This document shows positions 7,361 through 14,662 of a stretch of DNA of 38,250 nucleotides, piece by piece. Made by a program: the position numbers and the translations under genes. Source of the DNA: a virus; IMG/VR virus record IMGVR_UViG_3300025687_000129, positions 1-38,250 of that record. The stretch is one strand, 5' to 3'. How positions within the stretch are numbered: the first letter of the stretch is position 1; every line of letters begins with the position of its first letter. Under the pieces are notes generated by a model. The model saw only the letters and a program-made list of their open reading frames with translations. It searched no databases and was not told where the DNA came from.

Positions 7361-7740
7361 GCTTCCACCTCCTCAATCAACGCACAGTGAATCTCGCCAG
7401 CCCGGACCAGTGCGTTGTGCAGGTCCAGTTCTGCTGCGTGGCGAGTTGGGTATTCTCTGAATCTGAAGTCCGTTTCTCTGCCATCGCACAAATTATCAAA
7501 AACATGTTCTGGCAAGTCGCTGGGTAACAGACTGTGTTTCGGTGACCACCAATCCCAAGTTCTGTATTCGCAGTCAGGACATGTTTCGAACGCCACCATC
7601 CACCGCTGCGTCTCACAAAACGCATCCCTTTGTTCCTCCAGCCAGTCCGCGTAGACCAGCCGGTATTTCCAGTCGTCTGGGTGGGCGTTGAGGTGAGATT
7701 CGAATTCGTCACACCTCTTTGATTTCAAAGCCGCCACCAT
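7357..7740 (-). CDS. Protein with TIGR02996-type 'repeat-companion' domain
   Basis: 127 residues. The ATG at 7740 has an ideal GGAGGA ribosome site 6 nt upstream, so I prefer it to longer in-frame extensions. The N-terminal 40 residues carry the motif HPDDWKYRLVYADWLEEQRD. This matches the short domain described from planctomycetes (TIGR02996, PDD...RLVYADWLEERGD), where it often accompanies repeat proteins. The remainder has a possible zinc site (CETQRWMVAFETCPDC). The domain's role is unknown. Its value here is mainly as a marker of a planctomycete host. Confidence 0.75.
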   Translation of the reverse strand: MVAALKSKRCDEFESHLNAHPDDWKYRLVYADWLEEQRDAFCETQRWMVAFETCPDCEYRTWDWWSPKHSLLPSDLPEHVFDNLCDGRETDFRFREYPTRHAAELDLHNALVRAGEIHCALIEEVEA

Positions 7741-8080
7741 CACGCTTCCTCCGCTTGTAGACCAGTCGAAACACCCACAACGGAAACAACTCCGCTGCAC
7801 ACTTAGCCCGCACGATTGACGCTTTGTCATCAAACCCCTTGCTCGCTTTGATGTCGTCAACAAAGGTTGTTCCGTCAGTCATGAGCACCAGGAAGTCAGG
7901 TGTGTACCGTGCTGGCTGCCCCGAATTAGGCGACGACAGACGCAACGAGAACGGCTCATGCCACCAACGGTAAACGTCAGGATTGACGGTCAGGTCGCTC
8001 GCGTACGCTTTCTCAGTCTGATTCATCTCCCCACGCTTACGACGCAGGCCACGTGAGAGATGCGTAAATCGAGTTCGCAT
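7709..8080 (-). CDS. Restriction-endonuclease-fold nuclease (DUF1064-like)
   Basis: 123 residues. A PD-(D/E)XK-like pattern is visible: Glu near residue 23 (EKAYASDL), the segment RYTPDFLVL (residues 58-66), then DDIKA at 75-79 (D...D-x-K). This layout is typical of DUF1064-like phage nucleases related to Holliday junction resolvases and TnsA. It may process replication or recombination intermediates. The ribosome site AAAGGAT precedes the ATG. A 32-nt overlap with the next gene is unusual but the reading frames are clear. Confidence 0.6.
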   Translation of the reverse strand: MRTRFTHLSRGLRRKRGEMNQTEKAYASDLTVNPDVYRWWHEPFSLRLSSPNSGQPARYTPDFLVLMTDGTTFVDDIKASKGFDDKASIVRAKCAAELFPLWVFRLVYKRRKRDGGGFEIKEV

Positions 8081-8084
8081 CGCA

Positions 8085-8474
8085 TTATCCTTTCGCTGCT
8101 AATTGCTGAACTAACCGAATGAAATCATCATCACTGCAACTCCAGTTACCGGCCTGAGTCGCTGCCGTTTGCACCAACGCTGACAACGCCTTCCTCTGAC
8201 CGTTCAGATTCACCGTCCGTTGAACTGCGTCAGGCATCGACTCACCGTCATTCGCCTGAACGCCCGCTTTGTCTTTGAACCATTGACGAATCGCGTTGGC
8301 ATGCTTGCTCTTGTCCTGGCACTGTTCAACGAGTGCTGCGATGTCCGGGTCGCAGCAGTTGGTCGGATGAACGCTCACTTCGCCTTGTGCAATCAGGATT
8401 CCAATCATGACAAGTTGCGCTGTCCGTTCCCGGTCACGTCTGTTGTCCCGTCGTGTGATTTGTAAAGCGTTCAT
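8085..8474 (-). CDS. Hypothetical protein, 129 residues
   Basis: Helical, charged protein. I take the start at MNALQITRRDNRRDRE (8474), which removes an unlikely N-terminal extension. Residues about 30-60 include a possible small domain with CCDP. No family is recognised. Its stop overlaps the following nuclease region (TAATG). Confidence 0.5.
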   Translation of the reverse strand: MNALQITRRDNRRDRERTAQLVMIGILIAQGEVSVHPTNCCDPDIAALVEQCQDKSKHANAIRQWFKDKAGVQANDGESMPDAVQRTVNLNGQRKALSALVQTAATQAGNWSCSDDDFIRLVQQLAAKG

Positions 8475-8624
8475 CTTTAGTCTGTAACTTTCCGAGTCGC
8501 TGACACCTCTGAGAAAACACCCGTTCCGCAAAGGTTGACGTTCCTATGTGGTTTGTTGTTCGTCGGTAGTGCTAAGTCGTGCCATGTTTCATTGGATTCT
8601 CAACGTGCCCTCCTACCCCGCAGA
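8475..8624. other. Short gap in the early operon
   Basis: About 150 nt without a convincing gene. On the minus strand only very short frames occur (for example 13 codons from an ATG near 8584). No terminator-like hairpin or strong promoter was seen. Confidence 0.3.
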
Positions 8625-8756
8625 TTATTTTTTGTCGCCTGCGAACTCAGTGGCTAATTCCTCACGACATGCACGTCTTGTGTTCAACACTACCCTGATA
8701 TTCTTCAGGCGAGGCATACGGAGCACATCGCCACTCAGTTCTCTCTGACCTCTCAT
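8625..8756 (-). CDS. Possible 43-residue basic protein
   Basis: The ORF MRGQRELSGDVLRMPRLKNI... is basic in its first two thirds and acidic at the end. It lies in a space otherwise without genes. A GAGG-like site is weak. A longer form starting at a GTG at 8828 has a GGGAGGGAAGG-like sequence nearby. No family is recognised. Confidence 0.35.
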   Translation of the reverse strand: MRGQRELSGDVLRMPRLKNIRVVLNTRRACREELATEFAGDKK

Positions 8757-8915
8757 CTGGCCCTCCCAGTCGGCGTTATCACAACGGCGTTTCTGAGCCC
8801 CAAATGGTTTGTCAGCCTTCCCTCCCACTCGTTCGAATCGGTTCAGGTTGTCGACAGTGACGAGCTGTCAGCAGCAAACAAGTGGGTCATGCTGCTTGCG
8901 TACGTCAATTGCAAT

Positions 8916-9191
8916 CTAATCCGAATGAATCTCCACTTGGTCGTTAGTGACAGACAAGATGTAACCAACACGGAAGAACTGCATTGACTGTGCTGTCTTG
9001 CTGTACACGGAATCGAACTCGGTATCCTCCTTGACTGTGTACGAACGAAACGTTTTCTCACCACCACGTTTCACCAGCGCCTTGGTTCCTTTCCTGACGA
9101 AATACACCGGCTTCGATGGTGTTGGCTTTGCACCGGGATAAACCGTCTCAGTGCGATTGCGTTGTTGTTCGCTCCCTGTCCAGTCGCTCAA
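8916..9191 (-). CDS. Hypothetical protein, 91 residues
   Basis: Starts with TTG overlapping the helicase stop (TTGA). The N-terminus is polar; the middle (about 28-60) is a basic beta-rich segment. It could be a small DNA-binding or helicase accessory protein by position, but nothing in the sequence proves it. Confidence 0.5.
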   Translation of the reverse strand: MSDWTGSEQQRNRTETVYPGAKPTPSKPVYFVRKGTKALVKRGGEKTFRSYTVKEDTEFDSVYSKTAQSMQFFRVGYILSVTNDQVEIHSD

Positions 9192-10804
9192 AACGGCACC
9201 TCCTCAGTTACTCGTTGCGGTTGTCCTGCACCTTCCATCTGTGCAATGTGCTGTTGCAGTTCAGGCCGGTCCAGATTCTCTTTCATCCATCTCACATAAC
9301 CACGCGGAATCTCACTGAGCTTTTTCCCAGCGTGCTTACCAAACGTGACAATGTAGTCTTTGCCAGTGCCGTTCTTGAGCTTGGTAATCACCGCTCCGGC
9401 CTGTCGCTTCGTGTATCCTGTTGCCGTTTCCGCTGACACGCCCAACTTCATGAGCAGATTGACCTGCTTCTGGCTCGCCATGTCGTGTGTTGGCCGGTAA
9501 TCAGTGAACGGATCAAACTGCTGACCACCAAACAAATCAACATCATGCGCAGAGTATTCACCCGACTCCGCATAGGTCCGCGTTTCCAGTCGTTGGCGTC
9601 TGCGTTCTTCCGCTCGTTTCTCTTTCTCTTCGCGGGCCTGCTTGGCTTTCTCAAACAGCTCCTGCATGTCGACCGCTTCACCTGACTTGCGAGCCATCTG
9701 AACAGCCATCGACACGTCAGCTTCCACGGTTTCGCCAGCGAGGCAATCAGCCACACTGACCAGCTTGTGACGTCCACTGTTGCCCACGAAATCCAGGACA
9801 GTGCAATAAGGCTTGGCACTCGCAGAAATCGCAGCACGTCGCAGCTCGGCTGTCTTGGGACCGTCCACCGTTCCCGGCAGTGGTCGAGTTCCGCGTCCGA
9901 TAATCTGCAGGTACAGACTCTCTGATTTCGTCGGTCTGGCATTGGCCACGATTGCTGTGTCTGGTGCGTCAAATCCTTCCGTGGCCACCATGCAGTTGAC
10001 GAGAACCTGCGTCTCTTTGTTCTTGTACCGCTCAACAATTCGCTTGCGTTCATCCTTGTCCGTGCCACCAACAATCAATTCCGCCGTGGCTCCGTGGCGG
10101 TTGAATGACGCTGTAAAATGTTTGGCCGGTTCCACGCCCGGCGCGAAGAACAACACTTGCTGCCCGTTCGCTTCCTTGAGTGTCGGATACACAATCTCGT
10201 GCAATGTCTGTTCTTCATCCGCTGTCAATTCCAGGAAGGCACGCGACAAATCACCATCTGCCAGATCCCCGCCCGCTTTGGTTCCAACTCCGCTGATGTC
10301 AAGGTGCTCACACTCCACAAACCGCTGACGAATCGGACACAGCCAGCCCTCATTGATTCCTGTCAACAAATCCATCTCATAGGCGACCGAATCGAAGACA
10401 TTGTGCAGTCCAACACCGTCCGCACGTTTCGGAGTCGCAGTTACACCCAGCACATTCAAATTGGGGTTGCCGCTCATGAAGTGCTTGAGGATCCGTCGGT
10501 AACTAGTCGCCGATGCGTGATGCGATTCGTCAATGATCACAGCACCAAAGTCGAGCGGATTGAGTTTGGTCATCCGATAGACTTTGCCGCTGCCCTTGCA
10601 CTTGCCACAGTCCCCACCCACGCCATTGCACCAGTCGCAGCGGCGGGTTGAATTCAGCGTCTGCACCGTTGAAACAACAACGTCCGTCCGCTTCGGGCAG
10701 ATCTGCGCACCCATCTCAATACCCGCAGTCAGACCAGCCCGCTTGGCATGTCCGACCGCCTGCGTGATCAGTTCCGTGCGATGTGCAATGACGAGAACCC
10801 TCAT
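9188..10804 (-). CDS. DEAD/DEAH-type superfamily II helicase, main part (motif Ia onward)
   Basis: 538 residues from the ATG at 10804. Visible helicase motifs are AHRTELI (motif Ia, residues 7-13), DESH (II, 92-95), TATP (III, 122-125) and QIIGRGTRP (VI). An inserted CDWC...CGKC zinc loop lies at 56-69. The C-terminal 100 residues carry an ASQKQVNLLMKLG unit and then a DUF3820-like end (FGKHAGKKLSEIPRGYVRWM). Walker A is missing here. It is encoded in the 72-codon ORF directly upstream, and the two ORFs overlap as ATGA. The two products together make one ordinary helicase, so this is either a split gene joined by reinitiation or a frameshift. Confidence 0.85.
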   Translation of the reverse strand: MRVLVIAHRTELITQAVGHAKRAGLTAGIEMGAQICPKRTDVVVSTVQTLNSTRRCDWCNGVGGDCGKCKGSGKVYRMTKLNPLDFGAVIIDESHHASATSYRRILKHFMSGNPNLNVLGVTATPKRADGVGLHNVFDSVAYEMDLLTGINEGWLCPIRQRFVECEHLDISGVGTKAGGDLADGDLSRAFLELTADEEQTLHEIVYPTLKEANGQQVLFFAPGVEPAKHFTASFNRHGATAELIVGGTDKDERKRIVERYKNKETQVLVNCMVATEGFDAPDTAIVANARPTKSESLYLQIIGRGTRPLPGTVDGPKTAELRRAAISASAKPYCTVLDFVGNSGRHKLVSVADCLAGETVEADVSMAVQMARKSGEAVDMQELFEKAKQAREEKEKRAEERRRQRLETRTYAESGEYSAHDVDLFGGQQFDPFTDYRPTHDMASQKQVNLLMKLGVSAETATGYTKRQAGAVITKLKNGTGKDYIVTFGKHAGKKLSEIPRGYVRWMKENLDRPELQQHIAQMEGAGQPQRVTEEVPF

Positions 10805-11019
10805 GATGCGCACAGACTCCGCATGACTTCCGAAAAGCAAACTGACTTACCAGCACCCGTTGGCAGGCAAATCAACGTTGCACGATTTCCCGCTTCCCAC
10901 TCCGCAAACACAGCGTCCACGGATTCCCGCTGATACGGTCGCAACGTCACCGCGTCCGCTGCCTTGATATCTTCTACAACAGGTGAATCGTCCAGTTCCG
11001 CAAACAGTGACAGTGTCAT
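10801..11019 (-). CDS. Helicase N-terminal fragment with Walker A
   Basis: 72 residues: a polar leader, the Q-motif-like RPYQ at 27-30 and Walker A PTGAGKS at 53-59. The ORF then ends in TGA, which overlaps the ATG of the large helicase ORF. Sequence similarity to normal helicases continues without a gap in the -1 frame. The start is coupled (ATGA) to the ParB-like gene. A 72-residue piece alone cannot hold a complete RecA lobe. Confidence 0.8.
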   Translation of the reverse strand: MTLSLFAELDDSPVVEDIKAADAVTLRPYQRESVDAVFAEWEAGNRATLICLPTGAGKSVCFSEVMRSLCAS

Positions 11020-11825
11020 TTCGCCACCTCCGTCTGCAGATGGTTCTTGCGTCCGTGTGGGAAGTACCCCCAGCTTTTACAGCGGTCGCACTTGTCACCG
11101 TGGCAATATGGACAGACGACGTGGAATCGTGCCTGATGCAACTCGTCCTTGATGTCTTTGATGGCCTTGTCGATCACTTGCGGATTGACCATCTCGCAGC
11201 CTGGACGTTCAGCAAACTCCAGCAACTCACGCTTAATGCCGTCCAGTTGCTTCCGTCGCGAATTGATCTGCACCACTTGCTCGTGAGACTCTTTGAGATG
11301 CTTAGGAATAGGAGTCCCATTGTCGTCACGAAGAATTGAAGCTTCCTCGATCTCCTCGACATCGAACGTTGTACCGCCACTCACCTTGCCGGTTTCGCGA
11401 GCGCGTTGGACGTCACCTCTAGCCTCTTTAATGTCCTTGGCCTTTGGTGTTTTCTTTCCGTTGCTGCTCGCCTTCTTCAACACTTCTGTTTGTGTTTCGG
11501 TGTCCAACCCCTTCAGTTCTCTGGTAGCTCGCTCCGGCAATTTGTCTACCATGGTAGACAAATCTTCGGACTGCTTAGCGATATTGGCGACGACTTCAAC
11601 GTGAGCCAATTGCTGATAAGCCCATTGTCGCGACTTGCCAACACGCTCTTTGACATACTCGCCAAAAGTCTTGAATTCTTCGCGGTACAGCTTGTCGTCG
11701 TGGATCACCTTCAGAGCATTGACAATCATGTCACCGCCTTGTTGGATCTCGTCTTCGCACTGTTCAAGTTTGCGCTGCTCTGCGACACTCAATGCCTGTT
11801 GCACAATTGATGTTATTGGTTTCAT
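11016..11825 (-). CDS. ParB-like HTH protein with C-terminal zinc ribbon
   Basis: 269 residues from the ATG at 11825, which has a GGAGGT ribosome site. Residues 50-80 give an HTH (FGEYVKERVGKSRQWAYQQL). Residues 96-135 (LPERATRELKGL...NGKKTPKAKDIKEA) match the second half of the ParB/KorB-like phage family. The C-terminus has a zinc ribbon, CPYCHGDKCDRCKSWGY. The ParB nuclease-like N-terminal box is absent. A DNA-binding role in replication, partition or transcription is likely. The gene contains a perfect 24-bp palindrome at 11540-11563, which is a candidate binding site. Confidence 0.7.
   Translation of the reverse strand: MKPITSIVQQALSVAEQRKLEQCEDEIQQGGDMIVNALKVIHDDKLYREEFKTFGEYVKERVGKSRQWAYQQLAHVEVVANIAKQSEDLSTMVDKLPERATRELKGLDTETQTEVLKKASSNGKKTPKAKDIKEARGDVQRARETGKVSGGTTFDVEEIEEASILRDDNGTPIPKHLKESHEQVVQINSRRKQLDGIKRELLEFAERPGCEMVNPQVIDKAIKDIKDELHQARFHVVCPYCHGDKCDRCKSWGYFPHGRKNHLQTEVAK
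11540..11563. promoter_or_regulatory. Perfect 24-bp palindrome inside the ParB-like gene
   Basis: The left half is ATTTGTCTACCA and the right half is its exact reverse complement, with no central gap. It encodes part of DLSTMVDKL in the ParB-like gene. A perfect palindrome of this length is rare by chance and fits a dimer binding site (operator or parS-like centromere). Confidence 0.55.
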
Positions 11826-11908
11826 CCCAGCACCTCCATAACCACCCAGAGAATCCCCGCCACGATGGTCGAGGCAATGCACGCGTCCTTGAGTTCGGTG
11901 ATCGTCAA
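11822..11908 (-). CDS. 28-residue single-span membrane peptide
   Basis: Starts with TTG in a TTGA overlap with the methyltransferase stop and ends in an ATGA overlap with the ParB-like gene. The sequence is MTITELKDACIASTIVAGIL..., with one hydrophobic helix (about residues 11-26). Double coupling and the membrane helix support a real gene. It also carries the GGAGGT ribosome site of the next gene. Function unknown. Confidence 0.55.
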   Translation of the reverse strand: MTITELKDACIASTIVAGILWVVMEVLG

Positions 11909-12822
11909 AACAGCACCTCCTGCCGTGATTCGTCAATGGCCTTTTCTAAATTTCGGCAGGCGATCTTGTAGTAGCTTGGCTTGAGTTCGATGCCGATAAA
12001 CTTGCGGTGCATCTTCAAACTGCAATAACCCTCGCTTCCAATGCCGGCAAATGGACTTAATACGACATCGCCGGGATTGCTCCACAACTGCAATGCTCGC
12101 TCGATGACATCAAGCTGTAATGGGCAAATGTGCCTTTCGTCATCTTGCTCTCGCCCTTCGCGGTAGTTGTTCAAAGTGCGATTCATCCTTATGTCCGACC
12201 ACACTGGGCTTGCGTACTTTTGCCAGACGTCAATCGAAAACCGGCCTTCGCTTCGGAACTCGGACTCATCACCGATAAATCTATTGAATGCGCCAGATAC
12301 AGGTTCTGGCCTGTCTCCAGGCTTCCGAAACGTGCATAGATAGTCGGGTATCCCTTGGCGACTCATCGATGAGTCTTTGACGATCTGCTTGTGTAGCAGT
12401 CCCAACGCTTTCGTTCGCTGCATCGCTGTCACGGGATCTTTCCATATGCAGACCTCGCTGTGATAAATCCAACCCGCGGACTCGAATGCACGAATCACGT
12501 CACCGCGAAAGTCGCGAATCCCAATGTATCCGCTGTGCTGCTTCGTTGTTGGTAGATTCATGCAGTGCACACTGCAGTTAGATCCCGGCTTAGCGGCTCT
12601 CAGGAGCTCAGGAATAAGAAAGTTAAAGTGCCCCCAAAACTCATCGTCGCTCTTGCAATTGCCCATGTCCCGCTCGCTGTCCGAGTATGTGTACAGGCTT
12701 GCGAATGGCGGGGAAAACACAGTGAACCCAACTGAATCATCAGGTATCGACTGAATCACCTCGCAGCAATCGCCATTAAACAACGAATAGTCATCGGTAG
12801 TTACCTGCTCAATGCACTGCAC
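11905..12822 (-). CDS. DNA N4/N6 methyltransferase, beta class
   Basis: 305 residues. The catalytic motif SPPF is at 37-40 and the AdoMet-binding motif FAGIGSEG follows at 258-265, the order typical of beta-class amino-methyltransferases. FIGIEL (275-280) completes the AdoMet pocket. The middle region is long and probably holds target recognition. The start is GTG with an AGGAG site. The gene overlaps the helicase gene by 14 nt, so the two are made together. It probably modifies adenine or cytosine in phage DNA, protecting it from host restriction. Confidence 0.85.
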   Translation of the reverse strand: MQCIEQVTTDDYSLFNGDCCEVIQSIPDDSVGFTVFSPPFASLYTYSDSERDMGNCKSDDEFWGHFNFLIPELLRAAKPGSNCSVHCMNLPTTKQHSGYIGIRDFRGDVIRAFESAGWIYHSEVCIWKDPVTAMQRTKALGLLHKQIVKDSSMSRQGIPDYLCTFRKPGDRPEPVSGAFNRFIGDESEFRSEGRFSIDVWQKYASPVWSDIRMNRTLNNYREGREQDDERHICPLQLDVIERALQLWSNPGDVVLSPFAGIGSEGYCSLKMHRKFIGIELKPSYYKIACRNLEKAIDESRQEVLF

Positions 12823-14224
12823 AAGATTCTCCTGTTAGCCATGACGGAATTGTGATTTGCGATGTAGCCCTGTAGTCAGCCACTGGTTTTCGACCGTACA
12901 GTTGAGAGAACATGCCATCCCTCATCGCTCCGGTCATGCCTGACATCATTTCCGTGAAATCTGACTGCTTGCGACTCAACGTGTCAGCAAGGTTCGTCTC
13001 GTTGTCACTCATGACGATGTGGCAGTTCACATTATAGGCCTGACCGAAACGATAGAATCGACGGATGGCTTGATACCACATCTCAAACGAGAAGTTGGCC
13101 ATGTATGTTGTGTTGTGGCAGTGCTGCCAGTTAAGACCGAAGCCGCCAATTTTCGGCTTTGTAATTAGCACTCGCTCTTTACCCATCGTGAACGCTTCGA
13201 GCTTGTCACACTTCGACTCTTCAGAATCCGATCCGCGAACTTCAACTGCGTCAGGTATCACTTTTCGCAGTGCATCCGCTTCGGTGTTAGTATCAACCCA
13301 ACACACCCATGACTCACTGCTATTGTTTACTAATCCAGAAATCAGTTCAGCTTTCTCTTCAGCTGAACGCCCTTTTTCCTTGTAGATATTTGTTGCGGAC
13401 ACCTCACTTCCCGCGTTGAACAAAAAGCCTGCATGTGCCACATCGGACTCAACAACGTGCTCGAAGATGTTTAGTTCCGGCAACTGGTACCCTTCGTCAC
13501 CAAATCCGATGTCAGATGGTTTCCCGATGGCCAGTGCCCATGACGATACCCAATTCCAGAAATTTGACTTCGCATGGCCCCTTAATCTCCACTTGGATGT
13601 TTCGCCGCCATCGTGAACAAAGAACTGCGATAGCATCACCTCCCGCTGCATAACCCCTAGGAACTCGCACTGGTTGCCGAGTTCCATGTGATCATTCGGT
13701 GCCGGTGTTGCCGTGGCAACCAGTCGATACTTTGTTTGACTGAACGCATCGCACAAAGCTCGTTTAGTCTTCCCTGCGAAGCTCTTGAGTATGCTCGCTT
13801 CATCCAAGCAAACCGCATCGAACGCGGACGGATCGAACTTATGCAACTTCTCGTAATTCGTGACATTAATGCCACTGGAAACTTCACTGGAATCCTTCAC
13901 GAGCCGGATGTCGCAGTCGATGTTGAACTTCTCCGCTTCCCTCAGCATCTGCGGACCAACAGCAACAGGTGTAAGCAGCAATGACCGTTTGGCACCACCT
14001 TTGCGCACCATCAACCGCAACCAGTCAAGCTCCATCAAAGACTTGCCGAGTCCGCAATCTGCAAACGTTCCGCAACGACCTTTTGCCGCGTTCCACTTCA
14101 CAATCGCACGCTGAAAGTCAAACGCATTTGGGTTGACTTCAGATTCGTCGATGTCAATTCCGCATGACTCATGGCGTCGATGTTTGGACGCAATAAAATT
14201 GTGATAGCTTTCTACTTGAGCCAT
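12809..14224 (-). CDS. SNF2/DEAD-like helicase-ATPase
   Basis: 471 residues. Visible motifs are Walker A DCGLGKS (56-62), LDEAS (140-144) as motif II, TATPAPND (171-178) as motif III, and a C-terminal QAIRRFYRFGQ as motif VI, all as in small SNF2-like phage proteins. It starts in a 13-nt overlap with the 74-residue gene and ends in a 14-nt overlap with the DNA methyltransferase. This helicase-methyltransferase pairing recurs in siphophages. The likely role is DNA translocation or remodelling in replication or in modification of phage DNA. Confidence 0.8.
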   Translation of the reverse strand: MAQVESYHNFIASKHRRHESCGIDIDESEVNPNAFDFQRAIVKWNAAKGRCGTFADCGLGKSLMELDWLRLMVRKGGAKRSLLLTPVAVGPQMLREAEKFNIDCDIRLVKDSSEVSSGINVTNYEKLHKFDPSAFDAVCLDEASILKSFAGKTKRALCDAFSQTKYRLVATATPAPNDHMELGNQCEFLGVMQREVMLSQFFVHDGGETSKWRLRGHAKSNFWNWVSSWALAIGKPSDIGFGDEGYQLPELNIFEHVVESDVAHAGFLFNAGSEVSATNIYKEKGRSAEEKAELISGLVNNSSESWVCWVDTNTEADALRKVIPDAVEVRGSDSEESKCDKLEAFTMGKERVLITKPKIGGFGLNWQHCHNTTYMANFSFEMWYQAIRRFYRFGQAYNVNCHIVMSDNETNLADTLSRKQSDFTEMMSGMTGAMRDGMFSQLYGRKPVADYRATSQITIPSWLTGESCAVH

Positions 14225-14436
14225 ATTACCGTCTCCCCTGTCACCTGATGGCCAACCGATTCAATCTCCGACTTGTGAAACAGCCACTCTGCACGAGCCT
14301 GATCACCCGTTGGCATTTCTGACCAGCGACCGTAAGCACGCCAGTCTCCGTTTTCGTCACGGGCAACCATGTAGCCACCATCACAGGCCGCTCCAGTTAG
14401 TGGTGATGTTCGTTCGTGTTTGACGACGAGCTTCAT
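14212..14436 (-). CDS. Hypothetical protein, 74 residues
   Basis: MKLVVKHERTSPLTGAACDG... begins at 14436, with GGAG 8 nt upstream. The longer frame from 14460 would start inside the terminator. The stretch VARDENGDWRAYGRW suggests a small beta-sheet domain. It is the first gene after the leader terminator at 14446-14489 and is coupled to the helicase. No family is recognised. Confidence 0.55.
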   Translation of the reverse strand: MKLVVKHERTSPLTGAACDGGYMVARDENGDWRAYGRWSEMPTGDQARAEWLFHKSEIESVGHQVTGETVIWLK

Positions 14437-14522
14437 GAGCACTCCAAAGAAAAACCCCAAGCGACTGGAGAAAGAAAAGTCGCAAGGGGTGAATCCGGTT
14501 TCCCGGTCGATTCAATTGTCAT
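14433..14522 (-). CDS. 29-residue leader peptide crossing a terminator
   Basis: Starts at an ATG with AAAGG upstream and encodes MTIESTGKPDSPLATFLSPV.... It runs through the whole terminator hairpin and stops at TGA overlapping the ATG of the next gene (ATGA). A ribosome on this ORF would cover the terminator stem, the geometry of a translation-dependent attenuator. No run of one amino acid is seen. Confidence 0.5.
   Translation of the reverse strand: MTIESTGKPDSPLATFLSPVAWGFSLECS
14446..14489 (-). terminator. Intrinsic terminator in a gene leader
   Basis: Minus strand: CCCCTTGCGACT pairs with AGTCGCTTGGGG, with a TT/TT internal mismatch and an 11-nt loop. It is followed by TTTTTCTTT and then directly by the GGAG ribosome site. 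It stands about 60 nt after the promoter at 14551-14578. Confidence 0.75.
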
Positions 14523-14662
14523 GGCACCTTTCTCCAAATGCCACGCACACATTACAAGCAAAATGTTCATTGTGTCAACCCGCAATCTGTACAATTCTCC
14601 AACTGGATTCGCACCGTGTTGACAGCCGAGGCGAAACGGCAGATTGAGGAGGCTAAGAAGCA
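14490..14662. other. Leader and promoter region between two operon segments
   Basis: Holds the promoter 14551-14578, the start of the leader peptide and a small CCGG-GAAA-CCGG hairpin (GNRA loop) near 14500. The rest, up to the stop of the PP-loop gene, has no gene. Confidence 0.5.
14551..14578 (-). promoter_or_regulatory. Sigma70-like promoter
   Basis: Minus strand: -35 TTGACA (perfect), 16-nt spacer, -10 TGTAAT (5/6). The transcript would begin near 14544 and meet the leader peptide and the terminator before the 74-residue, helicase and methyltransferase genes. Confidence 0.6.
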
